Shown here: positions 11,801-21,453 of the stretch, piece after piece
Numbering within the stretch: position 1 is the stretch's first letter
Layout: each line of letters begins with the position of its first letter
Origin: Brachypodium distachyon
Taxonomy: Eukaryota > Streptophyta > Magnoliopsida > Poales > Poaceae
Assembly (NCBI RefSeq): GCF_000005505.3
Contig: NC_016133.3
Location: forward strand, 54,153,237 to 54,217,236
DNA length: 64,000 bases
Direction: 5' to 3'
Position numbers and translations under genes: made by a program
The notes under the pieces: model-generated
The model's input: only the letters and a program-made list of their open reading frames with translations
Told to the model about the DNA's origin: nothing
Databases searched by the model: none

Positions 11801-14146
11801 GAATATCCTTCCATGCCCGTTCGTTCCATCACATGCATTCGCTCGACAAATTAATGGATCGGCAGGCAGTTAGCTCGACCGAGATCGACAAGAATGGGCG
11901 ATAGAGATCATCAAAGACCTTCCCATTGCCATGGATGGCAAACTAATTAAAAAAATTCTTTAAAAAAATTGGAATTTATTGGTTGCGAATGCTACATTCC
12001 AGACTCCGGTGGTCCATGTCGATGGCGAAGAACACGTACGACACGGCTGGGAGATCGACTAGATGCTTCCCGTAATTAATAGTCGAGCAATCGGCCAGCA
12101 GCATTGTCCGGATCGATCGAGCAACGAGATATACTTCTCTCTAAACGAAGCATAGGCCGGCGAGAGTTGGTGGTATGCACGAGCATGTGCTGAGCATATT
12201 ACTGCTGCGACCTCACGTTTCTTGGATCATTTCGCTGCGCGGCGTACGTCTCTTTTCCACGGAGACCGGCAGGCCGCGCGCCTAGAACAGAGGAGAGATC
12301 TAGATACAGGATATGCTCCAAGCTCTATGTGCGTACCTCGCACAATGAGTTCAAGTAGGGTCGATCCGGCGGCATATGCAGGCGAGGCGAGCCGGCCGGC
12401 CGGGCCCGAGGACGTACGGGTGCCGTGTGTCGTTAAATCCTTGCCTATGCGGCTATGCAGCGATGTTGTCTTTTTTATCGTGGTGTGTTGCTGCTGCTGC
12501 CTGCCGCTCCTAGATCATTGGTTGACTCCGATTCCACCGCGTTCAGTTTGGACGATCTGCTTGTGCCGCGTGCTGTTAGCAGTAGCTTGGAACGCAGTTG
12601 TACTCTTGTCCTTGATGTACCTACTTGGGGATTCTGGAATATTCCAACGAAAGTGGGAGGGACTTTTGAGTGGTCCTGCATGGTGATGCCTTTCCTCTCA
12701 ATAAAAAGATCATTTTCTAACATAAGCTTGACCAAAGTTAAAAATGAATAACATATACTCCTACAAGTGGAGTAGTTCATAAACTCTGAGAGAATGAAAC
12801 CTTTAGTCCCCAAAACACAACCAACTCAATCCTGTCAATTCTCCCTGGATTGGTGAGGATTGAATCGAAACGAACAGGTCCTAAAAGTGGTGATCCATCA
12901 TCCATGGCTGCGTGCTCTCCTCTTCGAAAACAAAGAGGTAGCGTAGCCCATGGCAAGACGTGCAGGCACGCACGCAACGAACTCTTCCTAGGATCCTTCG
13001 ACCGATCCCAGATTCTTCAGGTTTCATCCGGCCAGGAGCGAACAATGATGTCAGGCAGGCGCGCATCGCGTACCACTGTACCGGAAAGGACAGGACACAG
13101 TGGATGCTCACCAATACTTATCCTTATCCTGTCCTTCAAATACGGATCGATCGTCATCAAGAGTTTTGCCACACCACATTAAACTCTGGATATGACAAGT
13201 TAGTGTTCCATGGCCGCCAACTGATCGGTTAATTAACCGTCTTCTTATTATTGGCGTTGAAACAAGCCTTGGTTAATTCTCCGTAAATTAGTACTAGTAC
13301 GTCGTTGAGCCGAATCGTTCTGCATGCTACACAAAGGTACAAACACAAGGCTGACAGGAATTGTGACATGACAGGTTAATTAGGCTTCCATTTTCACCAG
13401 TTCCTTCACAAGATCCAACTTAGTTGCGCCGCCTCCTGCATCACATGACATGGACACTTGAACTTCCAGATGGTCTCCAGCAACCGACCGGAGGCATATA
13501 TTTTTAAAAGCCGCACGTTGGAATTTGAGAAATCGGACACATCGATAAGGCAAAGGAAAATTTCATAGAAAGACAGAGATAAGGAGCACTTCATGTGTGC
13601 AAATAATTGGACCACGCGTCGTACCCAATGAACAAAAAATATCCTATCGATTGATCAGTTCCTATCATTAGGAACGCATGCCGCTGCCGCCTGGATAGAT
13701 AGATAGGTATGTAGGTAGAGCTGGAGTATACTTTAACATGACGTGAGCCAATAATATGAGAAATATGGTTGGCTAGGAAATAGGCTTTTCAAAGAACTGA
13801 CCGATAATTATACCTACGTTTCTGGAAGGGAGAAAACCGATTGACACCCGAAGAACACGACAGCTGAGACTCGTACGTAGATGCTTCCGGTGAGTAAGAT
13901 GGTATATATGATCTTCTCGTGTCAGCCTTGTGCAGTTGGTGTGCGTTGTACAGGCATTGTCCAGAAACTACTCCGTATAAAATAAACCAAAATGTAAAGC
14001 ACTCACACAAACCATAGTTTATGTTTGACCGAACATTAAACATTAGCAAAATCACCCAAACGTAAAGCACTCACACAACATTGATCAGAGAAGAAGACCG
14101 TTCAGAGCCAGAGACGAGGCGGAAACACCGTTCCTTTTTTTTTTTC

Positions 14147-14189
14147 AGAACCTCGTACTCTTTTTTTTTTGAGAGAGAACCTCGTACTC
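14147..14189 (-). repeat. Micro-insertion with 14-bp flanking direct repeat
   Basis: Exact 14-bp repeats AGAACCTCGTACTC (14147-14160 and 14176-14189) flank the 15-bp insert T10-GAGAG (14161-14175). On the minus strand this reads CTCTC then ten A, with the A-run against the downstream repeat. Confidence 0.7.
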
Positions 14190-14394
14190 CATAGCCCTCG
14201 AGAGTCACTCTCGGTATGCTGGCCATCGGGCAGGCCCAGCACAGCCCGGGCACGCACAGTGGTAGGCCCGGCCCGGCACGGCACGGCCCGACCTGACCTC
14301 ATTCGGTGCCGGGCCAAGCCGGCCCATCCGGTCTGCATGCGCAAAAAAAGCTCGGTCCGACTTCATTTCGTGCCCGGGCTGGAAGGCACATTCT

Positions 14395-14450
14395 AGGTGT
14401 TTTTCTAATTAGGATTTTTTTTTGAGGGGGAGGTGTTTTTCTAATTAGGA
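14395..14450 (-). repeat. Micro-insertion with 20-bp flanking direct repeat
   Basis: Exact 20-bp repeats (14395-14414 and 14431-14450, beginning AGGTGTTTTT and ending CTAATTAGGA) flank the 16-bp insert T9-GAGGGGG (14415-14430). On the minus strand the insert reads CCCCCTC then nine A. This is the longest repeat of the set. Confidence 0.75.
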
Positions 14451-14554
14451 AAAAAAGAGAACTGGGCCAAGGAAATGGTGCATCCCAGCAAGAAGAAAAC
14501 GAGGAAATAGGGGAGGTGGGCTGGCTGGGCTGTGTCAATCTCCTCATCGCCTTA

Positions 14555-14599
14555 TACTTGAGTCAATCTCTTTTTGACGGGTTTACTTGAGTCAATCTC
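14555..14599 (-). repeat. Micro-insertion with 16-bp flanking direct repeat
   Basis: Exact 16-bp repeats TACTTGAGTCAATCTC (14555-14570 and 14584-14599) flank the 13-bp insert TTTTTGACGGGTT (14571-14583). On the minus strand it reads AACCCGTC then five A, very close to the insert at 1323-1334 (CCCAGTC then A). Confidence 0.7.
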
Positions 14600-15880
14600 A
14601 ATGACCGAATCTGGTGGTTTTTAGTATTACTCTATAATCAGTTTCAATCGAGGAAATGCTATGTGACTATTGCGTGATGCTAGTGATCTACCATGAGAGT
14701 GTCTGAAGTTAATAGTAGTACTACTGCAATTAACTACAACTAACTGCAGCGGTAATAGAAACGTCAAAGTACTACGAGTAACTGCAGATTCGCGTAGATT
14801 TCCGTGCGACTCAAACGCAACAAATTTTCTACTTGCTTCGTCCCATATCAGAGATGTGACCAAGAAGACTCAGAACCGCCGGTAGGCATGGAGCCAGAGG
14901 TCGGGGAGTCATGTTTTTTAGTCATCGATACATGCATATTTAAGCAAATTTGAGTCACGGAAGAACTACCGGTACTCCGTGCTATCCATTTTTCGGTCTC
15001 TCCGAGCAATAATATTAGCGAGTGCTCGTACCGGTCCTGCTGAACTGAAACGAAAAACTGACAGACCAGATGCAGTTTGACTTTGACCCGACTCTACTGG
15101 ATCGAGACCTCCTTGACTCAAACTTACTGAACAGACTGTAATGCGCAGTCTAACACGCTCGACGCAGTACTCGCAGGGTGTTGTACCCTAGTATAGTCAT
15201 CGAACAACAATTACATGGTGACAAGAACGGAATATCTTGTCCAGTTCAGCCGCAAGCAAGAGTTTCAGACTTTCAGTCCAGCAGGCCCACTTCGGTCAGG
15301 ACCCTCAGCGCGGCAACAAAAAAATGAGCCTTTTTTGAGATGACAGACGAAATATCTGTGGTTGATCCTTCAGAGGTCATCAGAGCTCAGAATTCTGATC
15401 TCGATACCTTCCTGAACTCGACTGCATGCGCGCGTACTTGGCTTCAGAGAAGAGAAAGCGATCCTGCAAAAATTCCGGATGCTACCGGGCGCAAGCAAAA
15501 GAGCTCACTGTGGTGTCGCAGCACTGCAGGCCCACATGTGGTGATCACGCGCCGGCAAGCGGAGCGATCGAACAAATCCCCTTTCCGTCTCGTGCAGCGC
15601 CTCCCTTGTCCCGGTTCGGCAACGCCATGATTCAAATCGAACACGCGAAGATCACCGGGGTGATGGATGGGTGATGCTCTCGGACAACCGCTGTACAGTT
15701 TTCAGAGCAAAACGAGTGACAGTTTGCTTCAGAAAGACTGCTGATCAGGAACGCTCTCTGGGTTTAACGAATTTCCCCTGATGTTGCAAATTTGCAATCA
15801 CGGCCTGCCGATCGATCTAATCTAGTAGAGGGGAAAAAAAAGGAGAAGGAAATAATTGTTTGGATGGATCGGAACGTTGA

Positions 15881-17242
15881 TCAGGAGCAGTCGCCTACTC
15901 GGTTGCTGGTCTGCGGCCTGCCGCCGGCGCCGACGACCCAAAGCAGCGTCCGCCGCGCGAACGACGGCCGCTGCTCCCCAGCGAGCGACGCCGCCGCCGA
16001 TGCGGCGCTGTTGCCGCCGCAGCTCTCCACGTCGTCGCCCCACTCCGCTGCCTCGCTCCCGCTCTTCCTCCTCCCTTGATCCTCGTCTTCCTTCACCGGC
16101 CACCGGAACGACACCGTGCGCCTCTCGCCGGGTCCAGCGGCGTCTTTCCTGGCCATCCAGATCTTGGATACCGAGAAGCTGTCCTTGGCCAGGAACTTCG
16201 ATCCCGCGGCGACCATGGCGGGAGGAGGAGGATGCTTCTGTGTTGATGTCGTCGTGGATGTCGTCAATGGCGGCAGGCGGAGCGAGGCGCCGAGCTCGCA
16301 CTCTGACATGGCGCCGCGCGCCCTGGAGACGGCCGCGGGGTGCTTCGTCTTCTTGGGCGGCGGTTTGGTGATGGACACGCGCAGCGAGGTGTGATGCTCC
16401 ATGACGTACTCGTACGAGGACCCCATGGAGTGGCATCTCCTCTGCCCGTGCCCGAGACCCGCCTCGCCATTGCTGCTGCTCCCAGCCGCAGCTGCAGCTC
16501 CATCCCCTGCGCTGGGAACGGCAATGGCGCCGTTGCCTTCCACGCACATGAACTTGCCCAGCTTCACCTCCACCATCTCCTCCGCTCCCGGGACGCCGCT
16601 CGGCTCGCTATTGTCTGCGTCGGCCATTTGGGGCGAACTCTCGCTCTCCGCGGACGGAGACTCCGACTCGAGCACCATGACGACGACGGGGCCGCCGCGC
16701 GCCGGCGGGGAGAGCTCGGCCATGAGGAGGAGGCTGCTCCGGCAGAGCGGGCACGTGGAGTGAGACAGCAGCCACGTGTCGATGCAGTCCACGTGGAACG
16801 CGTGGCTGCAGCTGGGCAGCAGCCGGAGCTCGTCCTCCGCCGCGAACTCGCACAGGCACACCGCGCAGTCGAACGCTTCCTTGCCGCCGCCGTCGCCATC
16901 AGCGCCGCCGCCCACGACGTTCTTGTAGAGGAACACGGGCAGCGCGTCGATGAAGGCCTGGTCGACGCCCGCGTCGTGCAGGTGGAACAGCTGCTGCAGC
17001 TGGCCCTGGAACGCCGTCGCGCTCTCGCCGCCGTCCGCCAGCTGCTCCGCTGCCCTGCGGCGCCGCCGGTGCCGCCGCAGCAGGTGGCGCACCAGCAGGT
17101 GCAGCAGCCCGCACACGAAGAAGACCACCGCCAGCACGGCCACCACGAACAGGATGCTTGGGCTTATCTTGGTCTCCACTGTCTCCAGCGCCGACGACTC
17201 CGGCGATGGCGGCGCCATGGACGACGACGAGTTGCTGCTCAT
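15881..17242 (-). CDS. RING-H2 finger E3 ubiquitin ligase, ATL family (ATL13-like)
   Basis: Single-exon gene of 453 residues. A hydrophobic segment at about 30-50 ([20 protein letters not shown]) would anchor it in a membrane and is followed by an Arg-rich stop-transfer stretch. The GLD-type box of ATL proteins is [13 protein letters not shown] (92-104). The RING-H2 domain spans Cys126 to Cys167: CAVC, then [13 protein letters not shown], then CPLC. The long C-terminal tail carries short blocks I recall from ATL13/ATL46-type proteins: [35 protein letters not shown] and [11 protein letters not shown]. This supports that subgroup rather than short ATLs. Expected role: membrane-bound E3 ligase recruiting an E2 through the RING; the substrate is unknown. 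Coding sequence is very GC-rich, so long ORFs in other frames (for example + strand 16340-17257) are shadows. Confidence 0.93.
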   Translation of the reverse strand: MSSNSSSSMAPPSPESSALETVETKISPSILFVVAVLAVVFFVCGLLHLLVRHLLRRHRRRRRAAEQLADGGESATAFQGQLQQLFHLHDAGVDQAFIDALPVFLYKNVVGGGADGDGGGKEAFDCAVCLCEFAAEDELRLLPSCSHAFHVDCIDTWLLSHSTCPLCRSSLLLMAELSPPARGGPVVVMVLESESPSAESESSPQMADADNSEPSGVPGAEEMVEVKLGKFMCVEGNGAIAVPSAGDGAAAAAGSSSNGEAGLGHGQRRCHSMGSSYEYVMEHHTSLRVSITKPPPKKTKHPAAVSRARGAMSECELGASLRLPPLTTSTTTSTQKHPPPPAMVAAGSKFLAKDSFSVSKIWMARKDAAGPGERRTVSFRWPVKEDEDQGRRKSGSEAAEWGDDVESCGGNSAASAAASLAGEQRPSFARRTLLWVVGAGGRPQTSNRVGDCS

Positions 17243-18106
17243 GATCCTCCAACTTAATCCGCTCCAACCAACTGATGAGTACTAGAAGTACGGATCAAAG
17301 TAGCTCAAGCTCAATTCGCTTTTGAGATCGATCCAGCCAAAAGCTAAGCCGGCTCTCGTTGCACATGCATGTGGTACGAGTTGGTGAAGGATCTTGGCAT
17401 GGCGGCCAACAGGAGGGGGGGGGGAGTGGTAGTAATGGCGAATTGGCGATGCAACGACAAGAAGAAAAAGAAAGAACGAGCAGCAGTAGTGGTTGCAGTT
17501 GCAGGTTTAGGGGGAAGGGAAGCTTTGTGTGGGAGGAAAACTCGCGGGGGGGTCGAATAAATTTGCAAAGATGGACCGGGTTTATTGAGCCTACGGGCCG
17601 GTATAGATTAACCAACGGATTAAAGCCGCATTAGGTGTGGGTTAGGACACGCAATTAAGCAAGCCGGTGTGAGGTCATCGATCGGTATCGATGGAATGGG
17701 GATATGGGGAGAAAACAAATGGTGACGTCGCTGTAGCGCGCGAGGGTGGTTGATCTGATCTGTGTCATGATCTCTTCTCCTTGCTCTCATTCTTTTTGCT
17801 CGTTTTGTCGGTGTCTCTTGTTTCTACTTCCTTCTTCCTTTCCCCCTTTCTCGATCAACGACTCGACCTGTCTCTGTAGGCCGTGCGTTACTAGTACATT
17901 GCAATAATCTACTACTAATTGGGTATTGACTTTTTGCAGGGTTAATTAACTCTGATGACGTCGGCGAGAATGCGAGCCCTGCCGTCCCATCCTCGCGTGC
18001 TTTTTTTCTGCAGGATATACGGTATTGATTCATTGTTGGCTTGTCTAGGCAGAGGCTGCTGACCTGCGCTAGGATTACGTACGTACGTACTTCTCCTGCA
18101 CTTATT

Positions 18107-18155
18107 ACTTTGCTCTGACCTTCCGTTTCGGAAAAAAAAAACTTTGCTCTGACCT
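18107..18155 (+). repeat. Micro-insertion with 15-bp flanking direct repeat
   Basis: Exact 15-bp repeats ACTTTGCTCTGACCT (18107-18121 and 18141-18155) flank a 19-bp insert, TCCGTTTCGG followed by nine A (18122-18140). The A-run directly abuts the second repeat. Confidence 0.7.
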
Positions 18156-20279
18156 GCAGCGCGCCACCGTTTCTTTTTCTTCTTCTTCTAGCAAGTTGCC
18201 GTAATTGTGCCGCCTTACGGCTGCCTAATATTTCAGAGAATCACCTGGGAATATTTAAATTGCAGTCTGCAGACAACAATTGCGTGGCTTGTGATTTTCT
18301 GGAGCATGTCGAATCAGACAAGACGATTCTGCTAATAATGGAAGCGTTGAGCTGTGATGTGTCGTTTAGTCAGTCGTCGATCATTTGCCCCCCGGCATGC
18401 GCCACTGTTCGGGACGAATGGAACCATGCAGCCTCGCTAGCGTGTCAATGACTGATAGAGCGGAGGGTTCAACCTGACGGAGATCCGATCCAGACAAATG
18501 CATACTAGTACATGAGTACGTACGGGCTCGTGAATCGTCTTGGCTGACTTGGCACCGTTTAATCGTTTCCCACTTGTAAATTTGTAATAACGCCTGCAAG
18601 TCCCAGGCAGGCAGAAGCAAGCAAGCACGCACGCACGGCGACAACACGAAGGGCGCCGGCCAGGAGCAAGTTAGGGTAAAAGAAGGGAAAAGGTACGCGA
18701 ATCCCGAGGCGGGCTTTTCAAATCCAGATGCTTCTCCTTCTGATGTTGATGAGCCGGTCGGGGCTTTGACTTTGGCAGGTTCCAGAAATGCTTTTGGTGC
18801 GGCAGGCGGCAGGACACAAGACCAAGAAATCGCCATTGAATCCCCTGCCCGTGCAACAAGACGGAAAAACTGGCAGCAGAGCAATGTACCGCGTGCCAGT
18901 TATGCAACCCCGTACGTACGTGCGCCGTCTCGTGATACTCTGCTGAACGCGCTGGCGAGTCGCCGAGCGATGCTTAAAGAGTCGACAGCACGGCCGGTTT
19001 CAGGGTCTTTGAGGCGAGTCAAACGTAGAAAGCGAGCAGGAGCCTGCAGTGACCTCAACTTCCTCCAGTCCTGCGCTCTACTTGGCCCTTTGTGGTCGTG
19101 GTGGCGCACTGGCGCTAGAGATACCGTACTCAACTGCGAAATGTGCCTCTTGATCAGAAGTTCAAAACCAGAAGAATTACCACTTGAGCTCGCATCAGCG
19201 CCGGCAATTACCGCACGAGTGCCATAGACGGGCAGACAGGCGGCCTTCGGCTGTCACTCATCGCGGTCGGCGCTGTGCTGCTAGTGTCCATGGCTGATGC
19301 ATGGCTCCATGCGCGGAGTCCGGAGGGTTTGACATCGGAAAAGCTACCGATGCGCGCCCGAGAACCGAGGCGATCCATCCATGGCCGCTTCCGAAGTCTT
19401 CTGTTCTCTTTCTTCCTCGGGTTCATGGCCACGGGCTGGACACCCGCCCATGGGGTCTCGGAGAACGGGAACCGCGTGTTCTGCGTCAACGTTAATCGTT
19501 TCCTACAGTACACAGGGGGGTTAATGGTCTCGGGATTCTCTTCTCTCTGCTTCTGTGCTGTCCGAGACTGAGCCTCCTTCAAGCAGTAATCTGTCCTGTA
19601 CTAATTCTCACGGAAATTGACTTGCTTAATTTGCTCTGAACTCCTGCAACCCAGGAGTACCGCTGCACAATTCATGATCGGCTCCAACAGATTGTCACCC
19701 TCCGGAAAGAAACAATCGATCTAATAGAACTCCTACTTGACGCTTATGTGGCGAGATACACAGACGACTAGCTACCACCAGCTATTCGGATAACTCCGCG
19801 GTGTGCTCTAACAACTGAAGTACAAAACAACAAAGAGGAGGTGGTTAGTGGCAGACAGTGGAGCCCTTCTGATGAGTTTGTGCTTAATGTGGTCTGGTGA
19901 CGTATCAATTGGCTTTCCACCTGCTAACAATCTTGTTCTGCTCTGCGCTGGGACCGAGTGCTTGGTTCCTGTCATGGGAGCAGTTCCAGGCAGTTGGAGC
20001 CAAGGCATGCGGGTCCAAGGGACTAGCATTTGGAGATCATTCCTTCGGTATTGGATAGTGTTTGCAAGGAGACGGGACAAGAAGAGTTGTTACAGAACTG
20101 TGCTTGCCTGACTCATGCTCATGGCTTGGACCAGCCCGAGCCGCCGACGGGCTTCTGATATGCGCAGCGCGGCAGTGGTGCTGTCCGGTTGGGCTCGGTA
20201 CAGTGGGCCGTCCTGGGAAAATAAGCCCAGATGAACATGTATCCTTCTCTCTTTTTTGATGATGTGGAGGAAGATTGTT

Positions 20280-20322
20280 AAGTGTATCCAAATTTGATAC
20301 TTAAAAAAAAGTGTATCCAAAT
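20280..20322 (+). repeat. Micro-insertion with 14-bp flanking direct repeat
   Basis: Exact repeats AAGTGTATCCAAAT (20280-20293 and 20309-20322) flank a 15-bp insert, TTGATACTT then an A-run (20294-20308). A wider direct repeat, TTTGATGATGTGGAGGA (about 20255 and 20328), brackets the whole structure, so more than one duplication has happened here. Confidence 0.6.
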
Positions 20323-21034
20323 CTGCATTTTGATGATGTGGAGGATGAGGAAAAAAAAAGTAAGTAATAATTAGTTGTACAATGCTGTAAAAATATATTT
20401 AGTTGTACAAGAACTGCTTACATGTCTCTCTTTTGGGATATACTTACATGTCTTTTTTTGGATATCTTTTTTGTCTAGGGCAATTTTGATTCGCAGGATT
20501 TCTAAAGAATATATAATTGAAGTGTCATGTATTTGAATCCTACAAGTGGTTGGATAATATTCCTGCGAAACAAACAATCAACACAACAATTTTTTCTAGG
20601 AATTCAAATCCTACTAAAAAATACTATGACTTTCCTTCGAATAAAAGAGCTCTTCGAATTTTATAACTTTGTCGAAATACAAATAACACGTTGTGGTCGC
20701 TCGTCGCTAGATGCTGATGCATGTGCCAGTGCCACTTCCCGTCTTCATAGATAGCTGCTGCCGTGCCGAAAGAACTACCTCTTTCCTTTATGACCGAGGA
20801 GCTTTTCCTTTTCCTTTTCCTTTTCTGGTGACATCTTTTTGGCTGCATAAAGCGTAGTAAATGAACCATGTTTCGAGTACAAGAAAACGTAATCACAGAA
20901 AATACGCTTTCCTTGGCACCATCTAAAAGGAACTCCTTCGATGTTCGATCCATCCCCAAATCCTCCTGTCTAGTTTGACCAAATTGAGTTCTTCCCAATC
21001 TCCCAGAATTCGATTGCGCTTGGCATTTGAGGTC

Positions 21035-21343
21035 TCAGACCGGCGGCAGCCGGCGGCGGAATACGGGAGTAGCAGCGGCGTAGAGGCTCCCTGGAGTTGC
21101 GTTGGCTGCATCCAGTGGTTGCCGCGGTGGCTTCATCTTAATTGCGTGGAGCGGCGGAGGTTCGTCTTCGTCGGCGTCAGCGTCAGCGCGGCAGCCTACT
21201 GTGTCTTCCTCGTCGTGGGGGAAGGCATCCAGCGGCATAGATTCGTCTTGCTCGGCGTTGTGGCAGCGCCGCCCAGCTCGCCGACGGGCGACGGCAGGAT
21301 CTCCCTTAGGCTGTTGTACGTTCTGCTCAATAGGGAACGTCAT
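21035..21343 (-). CDS. Hypothetical 102-residue protein, divergent to the XBAT gene
   Basis: An ATG-initiated minus-strand ORF, with start codon about 110 bp from the XBAT start on the other strand. The product is acidic in the middle ([17 protein letters not shown]) and basic at the C terminus; I do not recognise a family. A head-to-head pair sharing a promoter is possible. The same DNA is equally well explained as the GC-rich leader of the XBAT transcript. Confidence 0.18.
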   Translation of the reverse strand: MTFPIEQNVQQPKGDPAVARRRAGRRCHNAEQDESMPLDAFPHDEEDTVGCRADADADEDEPPPLHAIKMKPPRQPLDAANATPGSLYAAATPVFRRRLPPV

Positions 21344-21453
21344 GGCGATGGCTATGCAGCAAGCTCACCATATGCCTACTGTCCTCCCTTCTTTCTAACC
21401 ACAGTTTAGCGCTTGGGCTGTGCTGTTCCGTGAAGGCCTCATTTTGGGCATCC

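Larger units (their letters stand above)
8896..15880. other. Intergenic spacer between TPS and ATL genes
   Basis: It begins with the TPS 3' region. After that no ORF shows family motifs or intron structure. It contains a 12-bp-stem hairpin (9653-9683), a 20-bp direct repeat (10086-10163), a 17-bp direct repeat (13994-14078), a GGCCCGGCACGG-rich patch (14224-14330) and three micro-insertions with flanking repeats (14147-14599). Partial Stowaway-like ends (TACTCC[AG]TCCG, ACTCCGTATAAAA) occur near 11495 and 13973. Confidence 0.6.
17243..20970. other. Intergenic spacer between ATL and XBAT genes
   Basis: The first part is the ATL upstream region, including a run of ten G (17415-17424). Two micro-insertions with flanking repeats lie at 18107-18155 and 20280-20322. 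ORFs at 18766-19227 (+) and 19208-19582 (-) show no recognisable motifs and overlap each other. From 20340 to 20470 there are several short imperfect direct repeats (TTAGTTGTACAA, CTTACATGTCT). Confidence 0.55.

Noticed and set aside
12222..12686. 154-codon ORF with a hydrophobic middle
   Set aside because: The hydrophobic stretch is made of Cys/Val/Leu repeats, no signal or family is recognisable, and the surrounding DNA is repeat-rich spacer.
16340..17257. 305-codon plus-strand ORF over the ATL gene
   Set aside because: It is antisense to the RING-H2 frame and made of His/Arg/Ala-rich low complexity; it is a composition effect.
18766..19582. Overlapping ORFs of 153 (+) and 124 (-) codons
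   Set aside because: They overlap each other on opposite strands and show no family motif, so neither is supported.
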